From: Chitinophagales bacterium
GTDB taxonomy: Bacteria > Bacteroidota > Bacteroidia > Chitinophagales > JADIYW01
Reading direction: 5' to 3'
Length of the DNA stretch: 8,103 nucleotides
Assembly (NCBI GenBank): GCA_020636545.1
Contig: JACJXS010000020.1
Location: 1-8,103 of the forward strand
Shown: piece after piece, positions 1 to 6,858 of the stretch
Numbering within the stretch: the stretch's first letter is position 1
Layout: every line of letters starts with the position of its first letter
Notes under the pieces: generated by a model
What the model saw: only the letters and a program-made list of their open reading frames with translations
What the model was told of the DNA's origin: nothing
Database searches by the model: none
Made by a program: the position numbers and the translations under genes

Positions 1-260
1 GTTATTTATTAGAGCTAAATGATTATTTAATTGCAGATGAAATTAACAATTTAGTGTTGGGTGCTAAAATTATTGTATTTGAACAAGCAATTAGATTTTT
101 AACGGATTTTATTCTTGGTGATGTTTATTATAAAGTAGAATATGATTTACATAATTTGAATAGAGCTAAAAATCAATTTGCATTATTGGCAAGTATAGAA
201 GAGCAGGCTGACGAGATGGAAAAAATTGTTAAAAAATATTCTAATAAAAATAAAATTTAA
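1..260 (+). CDS. C-terminal end of a phosphotransferase-family sugar kinase, N-acetylhexosamine 1-kinase-like (5' truncated by window edge)
   Basis: The frame is open from the left edge (first full codon at base 3) to TAA at 258-260, so this is the last ~85 residues of a longer gene; the GTG at 54 is internal and not a real start. The visible tail has the pattern AIRFLTDFILGDVYYKVEY followed by HNLNRAKNQFALLASIEEQ and an acidic, Lys-rich end. This matches, from memory, the C-terminal helical block of Bacteroidota aminoglycoside-phosphotransferase-fold proteins related to NahK, which phosphorylate GlcNAc or GalNAc at C1 in the cytoplasm. The catalytic HxD/DFG-like region lies outside the window, so substrate and activity cannot be judged. 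It is followed with no spacing by the CBM9-like gene and then a transporter, which fits a sugar-use operon. The family call is fairly good; the substrate is inference. Confidence 0.62.
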   Translation, partial: YLLELNDYLIADEINNLVLGAKIIVFEQAIRFLTDFILGDVYYKVEYDLHNLNRAKNQFALLASIEEQADEMEKIVKKYSNKNKI

Positions 261-908
261 TTGAAAAGTAAAAGTTATAATGTTCTTAAAGTTGAGTCTG
301 AAAAAGATTCATTTACCAATTCTGATTTTTGGAAAGTTATTCCGGTTATAACTATTGATAATTACCTTTGGAGTGAAAATAGTTACAAGCCAAGAGTCGA
401 AGCAAAAGTTTGTTACAATGACCGAAATCTGTTTGTTAATTTAAAATCTTATGAAGTTGAAATAACGGCAAAGTATACTGAAATAAATGATCCTGTTCAT
501 AAAGATAGCTGTGTTGAGTTTTTTGTTAATTTATTCCCTTGCAAAACAAACAAGTATTTTAACTTTGAGGTAAATCCCATCGGGACAATGCACATTGGCT
601 TTGGTGCGGTAGGCAGCAGAATCCATTTACCAATTGAAGATGTTAAAAAAGTTAGGATTAACTCAACAATTAGCAAACCAATTATTGGTGAATACGGAAA
701 TAATTTTTGGGAAATATATTACAGAATTCCAATATCACTTTTTGAAAAATATTATGAATTAAAATTTAATTCAGATAATGCAATAGGTAATTTTTATAAA
801 TGCGGTGATGAAGCAAAATATAATCATTACGGAGTTTGGAATAATATTGATTCAGAGAAACCAAACTTTCATCAGCCAAATTATTTTGGGGATTTAATTT
901 TTGTATAA
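261..908 (+). CDS. Stand-alone carbohydrate-binding family 9-like protein (DOMON/CBM9 fold)
   Basis: A 215-residue protein consisting of essentially one CBM9-like beta-sandwich. Landmarks are the early W24/W37 region, the segment HKDSCVEFFVNL at 80-91, the following NFEVNPIGTMHIGFG at 101-115, and the C-terminal WNNID...NFHQPNYFGDLIF at 193-214, the last being typical of Bacteroidota CBM9-like proteins. There is no signal peptide or lipobox, so it is either cytoplasmic or exported by an unseen route. TTG at 261 is the only sensible start: it is the first codon after the upstream stop, in the same frame, with no in-frame ATG until residue 110. No Shine-Dalgarno is visible; translation may depend on termination of the kinase gene. 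Family members are found near sugar-use genes, but their ligand and role are mostly unproved. The call to family is confident; function is not. Confidence 0.8.
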   Translation: MKSKSYNVLKVESEKDSFTNSDFWKVIPVITIDNYLWSENSYKPRVEAKVCYNDRNLFVNLKSYEVEITAKYTEINDPVHKDSCVEFFVNLFPCKTNKYFNFEVNPIGTMHIGFGAVGSRIHLPIEDVKKVRINSTISKPIIGEYGNNFWEIYYRIPISLFEKYYELKFNSDNAIGNFYKCGDEAKYNHYGVWNNIDSEKPNFHQPNYFGDLIFV

Positions 909-953
909 CTCGGTAATCATTTAAAGCTATTTATAATTATAGTGGAGTAATTA

Positions 954-2429
954 ATGAACCTTACTACAATTGATATCATTCTTATAGTCGCTTATCTTAT
1001 TCTCATAATACTTTCTGGCTCAATTGTAAAAAAATATATTAAGGGCATTGACAATTTTTTAGTCGCAGGTAGATCAATGGGTTTTCATCTAGGTTTACTA
1101 TCATTAATGTGCACCGAAATCGGAATGATAACATATGTTTATTATGCTGAGCTTGGATTTAAAGCTGGATTTGCTGCCTTGATAGTTGCCTTCCCGCCGG
1201 TTATAGCTTATATATTTTTAGGTAAAACGGGTTTCATAATTAAACCGCTGTTAGAAATGAAAATTAGCACCATCCCGGAATTTTTTTCGCGAAGATTTAG
1301 CAAAGGGGTTAGATTTTACATTGGAATAATTATGGCGATTGGAGGAATACTAAACTTTGGCGTTTTCCCGGGAGTTGAAGCAAACTTTATAAATATTGTT
1401 ACCGGCATTCCCAAAGATTATTTACTTGTGACAATGATTATAATGCTAACCCTAGTTTTAATTTACACGGTTATTGGCGGAATGGTTTCTGTTATTGTAA
1501 CAAATTATGTTCAATATGTGCTGCTTAGTTTTGGAATGATATTCATTACAATATATGGTTTGGTTCATATTGGATGGGATAATATTGTAGGAGCAGTATC
1601 AACGCAAATGGGTGAAAAGGGGATGAATCCTTTTTTCCCAACCGCACTTGAAGGACAATTTGGAATAGGTTTTCTTGTATGGCAAACTCTGTTATGGGTC
1701 GCATTGCTTGTTGGCTGGCAGGCTATTTCTATGAGATTATTTTCTTCTAAAGATTCGAAAACCGGACAGAAAATTTATACCTGGTCTGGACTAATGTTCT
1801 TATCAAGAGGAATTATGCCAATACTTTGGGGAATAATGGCAATAGCTGTTGTGGGAACTGAGATTAATTCGCTTGAAGCATTACCATTGCTATTAGTTAA
1901 ATTGGTGCCTTCTGGATTTCTGGGGATTATTTTCGCAGCATTACTTGCTGCTTCAATGTCCACGTATGCAAGCTATTTGCTTTCTTGGAGTTCTGTGGTT
2001 TCACAAGATATTATTGGAAGCGCAGTAACTTATCTTACAAAAAAAGAACTTGATTCAAAATCTCAATTATTGGTCAGCAGAATAACAATGGCTGTCGTAA
2101 TGATTTTTATTATTTGGTGGTCACTGTTTCACGAGATGGAAGGGTTATTGTATTTTTATCTTAATATGACTGGCATGCTTTTCATCCCGGGCGTTTTAAT
2201 CTGTGTGGCTTTTGGAATTTACTGGAAAAAAGCAAGAACGCTTGGAGCTTATTTAGCAATTACATTTGGTGCAATTTTGCCGATGTTATATTTGATTTGG
2301 CCAACTGAGGTTCAAGATTATGCATCAGAAATTGGTTGGGGTGGATTTGTGGTTTCGTTTTTAGGAATGTTGATTGGTTCAGGTATTCAAAATATGGTTC
2401 AACCTAAAATTGAAGAGGAGAGAGTCTAA
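954..2429 (+). CDS. Sodium:solute symporter (SSS/SSF family), probable sugar or sugar-derivative importer
   Basis: A 491-residue inner-membrane protein with many hydrophobic spans and the SSF hallmarks in order: an N-terminal span at about 5-25, the FLVAGRSMGFHLG segment at 35-47, ISTIPEFFSRRF at 104-115, YTVIGGMVSVIVTNYVQ at 171-187, and the AALLAASMSTYASYLLS segment at 328-344 ending in SQDI at 350-353, which carries the conserved small/hydroxyl residues of the Na2 sodium site. The family couples sodium entry to uptake of sugars, amino acids or other small solutes; the specificity cannot be read here, but the neighbours suggest a sugar or amino sugar. ATG 954 is preceded by GGAG at 944-947, six bases away. 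The stop overlaps the start of a tiny membrane protein gene (TAATG), so the two are almost certainly co-translated. Length is normal for the family. Confidence 0.92.
   Translation: MNLTTIDIILIVAYLILIILSGSIVKKYIKGIDNFLVAGRSMGFHLGLLSLMCTEIGMITYVYYAELGFKAGFAALIVAFPPVIAYIFLGKTGFIIKPLLEMKISTIPEFFSRRFSKGVRFYIGIIMAIGGILNFGVFPGVEANFINIVTGIPKDYLLVTMIIMLTLVLIYTVIGGMVSVIVTNYVQYVLLSFGMIFITIYGLVHIGWDNIVGAVSTQMGEKGMNPFFPTALEGQFGIGFLVWQTLLWVALLVGWQAISMRLFSSKDSKTGQKIYTWSGLMFLSRGIMPILWGIMAIAVVGTEINSLEALPLLLVKLVPSGFLGIIFAALLAASMSTYASYLLSWSSVVSQDIIGSAVTYLTKKELDSKSQLLVSRITMAVVMIFIIWWSLFHEMEGLLYFYLNMTGMLFIPGVLICVAFGIYWKKARTLGAYLAITFGAILPMLYLIWPTEVQDYASEIGWGGFVVSFLGMLIGSGIQNMVQPKIEEERV
2416..2420 (+). promoter_or_regulatory. 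Ribosome binding site for the 43-residue membrane protein
   Basis: AGGAG inside the last codons of the symporter gene, eight bases before ATG 2429. It is one of the strongest Shine-Dalgarno sites in the window and supports the short ORF as a real gene. Confidence 0.7.
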
Positions 2430-2560
2430 TGAATTTATGGGAATATTTTTGGCTAGTAACAATTTTATTTTCAATAGTTTCGTTTACTTATATGTCAATA
2501 AAAGTTGTTTACAAAGGCTTTGCAGAAATGAAAGAAATGTTTGTTCAATTGATGAAATAA
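2429..2560 (+). CDS. Small single-span membrane protein coupled to the symporter
   Basis: A 43-residue ORF starting at ATG 2429, whose A is the last base of the symporter TAA (TAATG). The protein has a short N-terminus MNLWE, a hydrophobic span at about residues 6-24 (YFWLVTILFSIVSFTYMSI), and a Lys/Met-rich amphipathic tail (residues 25-43) ending in FVQLMK. The preceding AGGAG at 2416-2420 is well placed. The one-base overlap with a transporter stop and the membrane span suggest a symporter accessory subunit or stability factor; small partners of SSS transporters are known (for example the DUF4212 small subunits), but this is shorter and lies downstream, so I do not assign it to that family. 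A longer overlapping frame at 2374-2613 is rejected. The existence of the gene is well supported; its role is inference. Confidence 0.7.
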   Translation: MNLWEYFWLVTILFSIVSFTYMSIKVVYKGFAEMKEMFVQLMK

Positions 2561-2649
2561 ATGGTGACACTGTAAAAAATGCAGAATTGTTATTTAGGGA
2601 AAAGTATAATTAGATAGTAATATTAAATATTGCAATAGGAATACTACAT

Positions 2650-3768
2650 TTGATATCAGAAAGCAAAAGTGAAAATATCTTTGAGCCGAATGTGAGATTG
2701 TTATCACTTGATTTTTTTCGTGGCTTCACAATGTTCCTACTCATCGCAGAATATACCGGTTTATTCGGTCACATAGTTGACCCATATTTTGAGGGCTCTT
2801 TAATTCAATCAATTAGCACGCAGCTTCATCATCATGAATGGAATGGATTAAAATTTTGGGATTTAGTTCAACCCTTTTTTATGTTCATTGTTGGTGTAGC
2901 ACTGCCATTCTCATATACTAAAAGATCAAGCCGCGGTGATTCAGAAAGAGAATTGCTAATTCATGCAATTAAGCGCTCATTGTTAATGCTTTTCTTTGGA
3001 TGGGCTTTATATTGTATTGGTCCAGGGAAAATTACTTTTCGTTTCCAGAACGTTTTAGCTCAACTTTCAGTTGGTTACATAATAGCGTTTCTAATAATTA
3101 ATCTTTCAATTTGGAAGCAATTATCTATAAGTCTTTTACTATTGGTCATTACAGAAATCATTTATAGAACTTTTTCAATTCCTGGTTTTGACCAGCCTTT
3201 TACGCCGGATAAGAATTTCGGAGCTTATTTTGATTTGTTAATCTCCGGCGAGTTATCCGCTGATCATTGGGTTTCGTTTAATGCTATTCCAACTACTTCA
3301 CATGTTATTTGGGGAGTTTTAGCAGGTAAACTTTTGCTTAGTAATAAAACTCCTTATCAAAAAGTTAAAATACTAGTTATTGCCGGAATAATTGGACTAA
3401 TGATTGGCTACGGATTAAACCCAATCACTCCAATTATAAAACGTATAAGCACTTCGTCATTTGTTATTGTAAGCGGCGGATGGTGTTTGCTCTCATTGGC
3501 ATTCTCTTATTGGATTATTGACATATTGAAATTTCAAAGATGGTCTACGATTTTTGCAATCGTAGGTATGAATCCCTTATTCATTTATCTTTTTGCCGAA
3601 TCAGGCGGAGCAAAGTGGATTTACAATATCGTAAAACCTTTTTCTTTTGGTTTATTATATTGGTTAGATATAATACAAATTAATGTGATTACAAGTTTAA
3701 TGGTATGGATATTATTGTGGTACATTTGCTATTGGCTCTATATGAGAAAAATCTTTATTAAGATTTAG
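2650..3768 (+). CDS. DUF5009 membrane acetyltransferase homologue (NagX / heparan-alpha-glucosaminide N-acetyltransferase-like)
   Basis: A 372-residue polytopic membrane protein. The N-terminal RLLSLDFFRGFTMFLLI at 16-32 and the segment HHHEWNGLKFWDLVQPFF at 60-77 followed by MFIVGVALPFS are the signature of the DUF5009/HGSNAT group. In human HGSNAT a conserved His in the matching HxxWNG segment carries the acetyl group; here His61 is the equivalent by eye. HGSNAT moves acetyl from cytosolic acetyl-CoA across a membrane to the amino group of terminal glucosamine. Bacterial relatives (NagX) occur in N-acetylglucosamine regulons, but their reaction is less certain. The start is TTG 2650: there is no in-frame ATG after the TAG at 2611, and AGGA at 2637-2640 sits nine bases upstream. 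It lies 89 bases after the small membrane protein gene, probably in the same transcript. Confidence 0.85.
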   Translation: MISESKSENIFEPNVRLLSLDFFRGFTMFLLIAEYTGLFGHIVDPYFEGSLIQSISTQLHHHEWNGLKFWDLVQPFFMFIVGVALPFSYTKRSSRGDSERELLIHAIKRSLLMLFFGWALYCIGPGKITFRFQNVLAQLSVGYIIAFLIINLSIWKQLSISLLLLVITEIIYRTFSIPGFDQPFTPDKNFGAYFDLLISGELSADHWVSFNAIPTTSHVIWGVLAGKLLLSNKTPYQKVKILVIAGIIGLMIGYGLNPITPIIKRISTSSFVIVSGGWCLLSLAFSYWIIDILKFQRWSTIFAIVGMNPLFIYLFAESGGAKWIYNIVKPFSFGLLYWLDIIQINVITSLMVWILLWYICYWLYMRKIFIKI

Positions 3769-3812
3769 TGTAAAATACTGAAATAGAAGATTGCTTTATG
3801 ATCATTTGACCT

Positions 3813-3840
3813 CTGGCTTTAAAGGCAGTTGTTTTATTTG
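3813..3840 (+). terminator. Weak terminator-like palindrome after the DUF5009 gene
   Basis: CTGGCTTTAAAGGCAG (3813-3828) is self-complementary except for one G-G mismatch and is followed by the T-rich TTGTTTTATTTG. The stem would be short, so termination is only a possibility. Confidence 0.28.
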
Positions 3841-3867
3841 AGACAACGTATACTTGGTATTTAGAAT
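3838..3867 (+). promoter_or_regulatory. Possible promoter for the oxidoreductase/secreted-protein unit
   Basis: TTGAGA (3838-3843) and TAGAAT (3862-3867) each match the sigma-70 consensus at five of six bases, with an 18-base spacer. No good match to the Bacteroidetes TTTG/TAnnTTTG promoter was found in this 192-base gap. The leader to the start at 3976 would be about 100 bases, with no recognised riboswitch. Confidence 0.28.
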
Positions 3868-3962
3868 AAATGAACAGGAGAAATTAAGCGATATTAGATA
3901 TTGGGCTAAACGAATCTCTTTTCCTTTAGAAGTAACAGTTGAATAGCGACTTAAATAATTAT

Positions 3963-3967
3963 GGAGG
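3963..3967 (+). promoter_or_regulatory. Ribosome binding site that fixes the oxidoreductase start
   Basis: GGAGG lies eight bases before ATG 3976. Because it overlaps the upstream in-frame ATG at 3961, that ATG is almost certainly not the start. Confidence 0.75.
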
Positions 3968-3975
3968 TTAAAGAT

Positions 3976-5223
3976 ATGTCAAGTAATATTAACCGTAGAA
4001 AGTTTATTCAACTTGGCGCAGCGGTTACTGCGGCAATTCCGTTTACAATGAGTATGGGAAGCATTAATAATAATCTTGAATCATCAGAAGAATCTATTCG
4101 TATAGGTGTAATTGGAACCGGAAATAGAGGGGAATGGGAGTGTTACATTTTAAAACAAACTCCTGGAATTAAAGTAGTTGCCTGCTGTGATATAATTCCT
4201 GCACATTTACAAAATGGTTTAAATGAAGCAGAAATAGGTGCGAAAGGTTATTCTGATTACCGCAAAATGTTAGAACAAAAAGATATCGATGCCGTACTTA
4301 TTGCTACACCACAACATCTTCACTATCAAATGGCCATTGATGCGATAAATGCTGACAAACATGTAATTTGTGAAAAAACGTTAACACTTAATACTGAAGA
4401 TGCATTAATTCTTTCAAAAAGAGTGAAGAGTTCTAAAAAGGTTTTCCAGGTTGGTTATCAATGGCAAAGCAGTCTGCTATTTAATAAAATTCATCAAATG
4501 GTTCAGGATGGCAAATGTGGAAAAATAACACACATCCGTTGTAATTATAATAGGAATACCGATTGGCGTAGAAAAACTGAGGATCAAAAATTGGAGCGTT
4601 TACTCAATTGGAGAATGTACCGTGAGTATTCCGGCGGTCTAATGGCTGAACTATGTTCGCATCATATTAATATTGTAAATTGGATTTTAGATTCTTTGCC
4701 TATAAAAATAATGGGAATGGGAGGAATTGATTACTATAGAGACGGAAGAGAAACCTACGACAATGTGAATACAATTTTTGAATATCCTGGAGGCACAAAA
4801 GCCTCGTTCCAGGCTATTACAACCAATGCTTTCGAAAGTACCACTATTGTCATTATGGGCACGGAAGGATCAATAGTTATTGAGAAAGAAGAAGGACAAA
4901 TTGCTCATTACTATTCAGAACCATCAAAAGTAAAAAGTGTTTTGAGCGATGATGAATTACAAAAAATTGATGCAATAAGCAGTGCAACTCGGAAAGCCTG
5001 GGCTCGAAATGAACCGATACCGATTACAGTAGAGAATAATACTATAGATGATCTTGAAACGACAAGAGCCATGTTTATAGATTTTGTTGATTGTGTGAAA
5101 AATAACAAAACGCCAATATCAAACATAGATAATGGGCGTAATGCAGCAATTGCAGTTGATCTGGCAAATAAAGCTATGGATAATAATCAAGTTGAATATT
5201 GGAAAGCTGAATATAATGGGTGA
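3976..5223 (+). CDS. Tat-exported Gfo/Idh/MocA family oxidoreductase
   Basis: A 415-residue protein (numbered from ATG 3976, chosen because GGAGG precedes it). A twin-arginine signal is clear: NRRKFIQ at 6-12 followed by a hydrophobic stretch to about residue 29. The mature part opens with the Rossmann dinucleotide motif GVIGTGNRG at 44-52, then AVLIATPQHLHY at 106-117, CEKTLTL at 132-138 (the place of the usual EKP; here Thr replaces Pro), VGYQWQSS at 159-166, and GGLMAELCSHHINIVNW at 220-236 in the C-terminal alpha/beta domain. Family members oxidise or reduce sugars with NAD(P); Tat export implies the cofactor is bound in the cytoplasm before transport to the periplasm. It is 25 bases upstream of a secreted protein gene, likely one transcript. 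Possible roles include making a 3-keto sugar for glycoside cleavage. Family is certain, substrate unknown. Confidence 0.88.
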   Translation: MSSNINRRKFIQLGAAVTAAIPFTMSMGSINNNLESSEESIRIGVIGTGNRGEWECYILKQTPGIKVVACCDIIPAHLQNGLNEAEIGAKGYSDYRKMLEQKDIDAVLIATPQHLHYQMAIDAINADKHVICEKTLTLNTEDALILSKRVKSSKKVFQVGYQWQSSLLFNKIHQMVQDGKCGKITHIRCNYNRNTDWRRKTEDQKLERLLNWRMYREYSGGLMAELCSHHINIVNWILDSLPIKIMGMGGIDYYRDGRETYDNVNTIFEYPGGTKASFQAITTNAFESTTIVIMGTEGSIVIEKEEGQIAHYYSEPSKVKSVLSDDELQKIDAISSATRKAWARNEPIPITVENNTIDDLETTRAMFIDFVDCVKNNKTPISNIDNGRNAAIAVDLANKAMDNNQVEYWKAEYNG

Positions 5224-5248
5224 GAATTATTATTAATTATAACTGGAT

Positions 5249-6529
5249 GTGCAAAATTTGAATATCAGAATAAATACTAGCCGGACATTTTTATCAATAA
5301 TATCTTTTCTATTATTAACAATAGAATTACCGGCAGATGATTTGACTTTAGCAAGAGTCGTAATCCAAGAACCAATCGGAATAGCAAGATCTTTAGAATA
5401 TGTTGAAATTCAATTACAACTTAATCCAAATATTAAAGGCAGTGACGAATTAAATATTATTGCTGAAGATCATTTGAGTGGTGAAAGAATAGTTTGTCAA
5501 ATAGCTGAGCAACAAGATTATGAGAATGAGGGTATTTCTATCTTGAATGTAATTTTCCCCATATCAATACAAGCAGATGAAAGAAAAGAATATTTACTTA
5601 AAAGAGTAAAATTAAAACCGATTGTAAACACAAATCTTAAAGTTATTGGTGGAGGATTAAATTTGATCATTGACAATAAATTTTACAGCGCAGATTTGTC
5701 AATGATAAATAGTAGCGATGGTAAAAATAAAAATTCAGGGCAGCTTAATGAATTAAAAATAAAAATGGGTTTTGATAAATTATTATTTAGATCCGAGAAT
5801 AGAATACACTGGGCACCTAATTTTCAGAGGCACGGACTAGAAAATTATAGCACAATAGCTGGTTGGGAAAGTCCTAATTATTATATATTAAATAGTGGAT
5901 CATACTTAGTTTCTACTGCTAGACAAGATTATGCCGTAAACCATCCTGAAATTCTCTTGACTGCTAATTATTCGTTTTATGAAGGACTGCCATATTTTAA
6001 GTTTTTTTCTTCAATGAAGATGGAAAGTGATATCTATCTGGACTTGCTCAGAAATGATGAAATGACTATGGATAGTTTATTTACAAATATTGCTTATCAA
6101 AATAACCGAGGAGAAATAATTGACTTACCTTTTTCAAAAAGGTATAAAGAACTGGAAAGTAATCCAATACAAAATGATGCACCATGGTTGTGTTTTTATA
6201 ACGAAAAAGAAGGCTATGCCTTTGGGAGTATCAGAATAAAATATGATATCACCAATGATAGAGGGCTGGAATCACCCACATACCAACCACACACAAAAAT
6301 TAGCGATGGAGCAAATGGTGGAAAATACTGGAATCGCCGTTTAATAAACGATCATCCGACCTATGTACCTAAAGGAAGTTCTTACATTGAGAAAAATGCA
6401 TATCTAGTATTTAAAATTGGTAATGAAAATAAATTTAGTGAGATTTTAAATTGGATGAATATTTTAAGAAACCCAGTTAATCTTATTGTTCTTTGCATGT
6501 CTTCAAAAGGTTATGGACGAAGTCATTAA
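5249..6529 (+). CDS. Secreted protein of unrecognised family, probably carbohydrate-related; C-terminus possibly altered
   Basis: A 426-residue protein with an N-terminal signal peptide: basic start, hydrophobic core at about 14-27 and likely cleavage near residue 29 (LPA|DD). I do not recognise the family with confidence. The body is rich in alternating beta-type segments, including aromatic- and charge-rich stretches such as IHWAPNFQRHG and GWESPNYYILNSG, and a late motif GGKYWNRRLINDHPTYVPKG before a strand-like AYLVFKI. This would suit an all-beta glycan-acting protein or lyase accessory, but that is inference. Start is uncertain: GTG 5249 or TTG 5258, neither with a clear Shine-Dalgarno. 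The last dozen residues (CMSSKGYGRSH and stop) look unlike a natural strand end, and decayed sequence follows at once, so the 3' end may have been changed by rearrangement. It follows the Tat oxidoreductase by 25 bases and is probably co-transcribed with it. Confidence 0.7.
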   Translation: MQNLNIRINTSRTFLSIISFLLLTIELPADDLTLARVVIQEPIGIARSLEYVEIQLQLNPNIKGSDELNIIAEDHLSGERIVCQIAEQQDYENEGISILNVIFPISIQADERKEYLLKRVKLKPIVNTNLKVIGGGLNLIIDNKFYSADLSMINSSDGKNKNSGQLNELKIKMGFDKLLFRSENRIHWAPNFQRHGLENYSTIAGWESPNYYILNSGSYLVSTARQDYAVNHPEILLTANYSFYEGLPYFKFFSSMKMESDIYLDLLRNDEMTMDSLFTNIAYQNNRGEIIDLPFSKRYKELESNPIQNDAPWLCFYNEKEGYAFGSIRIKYDITNDRGLESPTYQPHTKISDGANGGKYWNRRLINDHPTYVPKGSSYIEKNAYLVFKIGNENKFSEILNWMNILRNPVNLIVLCMSSKGYGRSH

Positions 6530-6672
6530 TTATTTAATAGACAGTTTTACTCATTCTATTTTGTTAAAATAAAAAACTAGTTAATAAGTTTGTTCTTTTT
6601 CTTTGCCTTAGAGTCCTCCATTTAGTTTCTCTTCTTTTTCTTTCAATGTCAGTATTTCTTCCAAAGTAAACA

Positions 6673-6788
6673 TCAGCCGGTACTTACTCATACTCTTTGA
6701 TGCGAGTAACTTAACAAGTGGAATTTACTTTTACACGATTAAGGCTGGCAGTTTTACTTTACCAAAGAAAATGTTGTTGATGAAGTAA
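6673..6788 (+). pseudogene. Fossil of a type IX secretion C-terminal sorting domain (frameshifted)
   Basis: Read from base 6673, one frame gives SAGTYSYS; shifting by one base at about 6696 gives FDASNLTSGIYFYTIKAG and then SFTLPKKMLLMK followed by TAA TAA at 6786-6791. Joined, this is the end of a type A T9SS (Por) sorting domain, whose tail (SGxYFYxIxAGxF...KKMxLxK) directs secreted proteins through the type IX system to the cell surface in Bacteroidota and Ignavibacteriota. One T appears missing in the TCTTTGAT tract. The earlier frame has a TAA at 6667-6669, and the usual upstream part of the domain is not readable. No start or body remains. It could be the lost 3' end of the secreted gene at 5249-6529 or of a deleted gene. 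The motif recognition is strong; the origin is inference. Confidence 0.8.
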
Positions 6789-6821
6789 TAATTAGTAAAA
6801 TATTATTGAACCAACTAGACC

Positions 6822-6844
6822 CCGTTTAACAGCGGACTTTTTTT
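6822..6844 (+). terminator. Possible intrinsic terminator of the fossil gene
   Basis: CCGTT (6822-6826) can pair with AGCGG (6831-6835) with one G-T pair and a TAAC loop; seven T residues follow at 6838-6844. It lies about 35 bases after the fossil stop codons. The stem is short, so the call is tentative. Confidence 0.35.
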
Positions 6845-6858
6845 CATTGTAAAGAAGC

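Noticed and set aside
1775..1963. Minus-strand open frame inside the symporter
   Set aside because: Opposite-strand shadow of a well-supported membrane protein gene.
2374..2613. An open plus-strand frame of 79 codons across the symporter end
   Set aside because: It overlaps the symporter and the small membrane protein out of frame, has no fitting RBS, and its peptide is not protein-like; the ATG 2429 frame has the RBS and the membrane span.
4911..5126. Minus-strand open frame inside the oxidoreductase
   Set aside because: Opposite-strand shadow; the plus-strand gene is certain.
3976..5223. GH109 alpha-N-acetylgalactosaminidase, which is also a Tat-exported Gfo/Idh/MocA relative
   Set aside because: The expected GH109 motif around the active-site His/Tyr (of the LYPTHGLGP type) is not present; the sequence instead has the GGLMAELCSHH pattern of general oxidoreductases.
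6608..6691. Minus-strand 27-residue frame reading MSKYRLMFTLEEILTLKEKE
   Set aside because: It overlaps the T9SS fossil on the other strand, has no good RBS, and arises from a pyrimidine-rich stretch that favours Lys/Glu codons in the complement.
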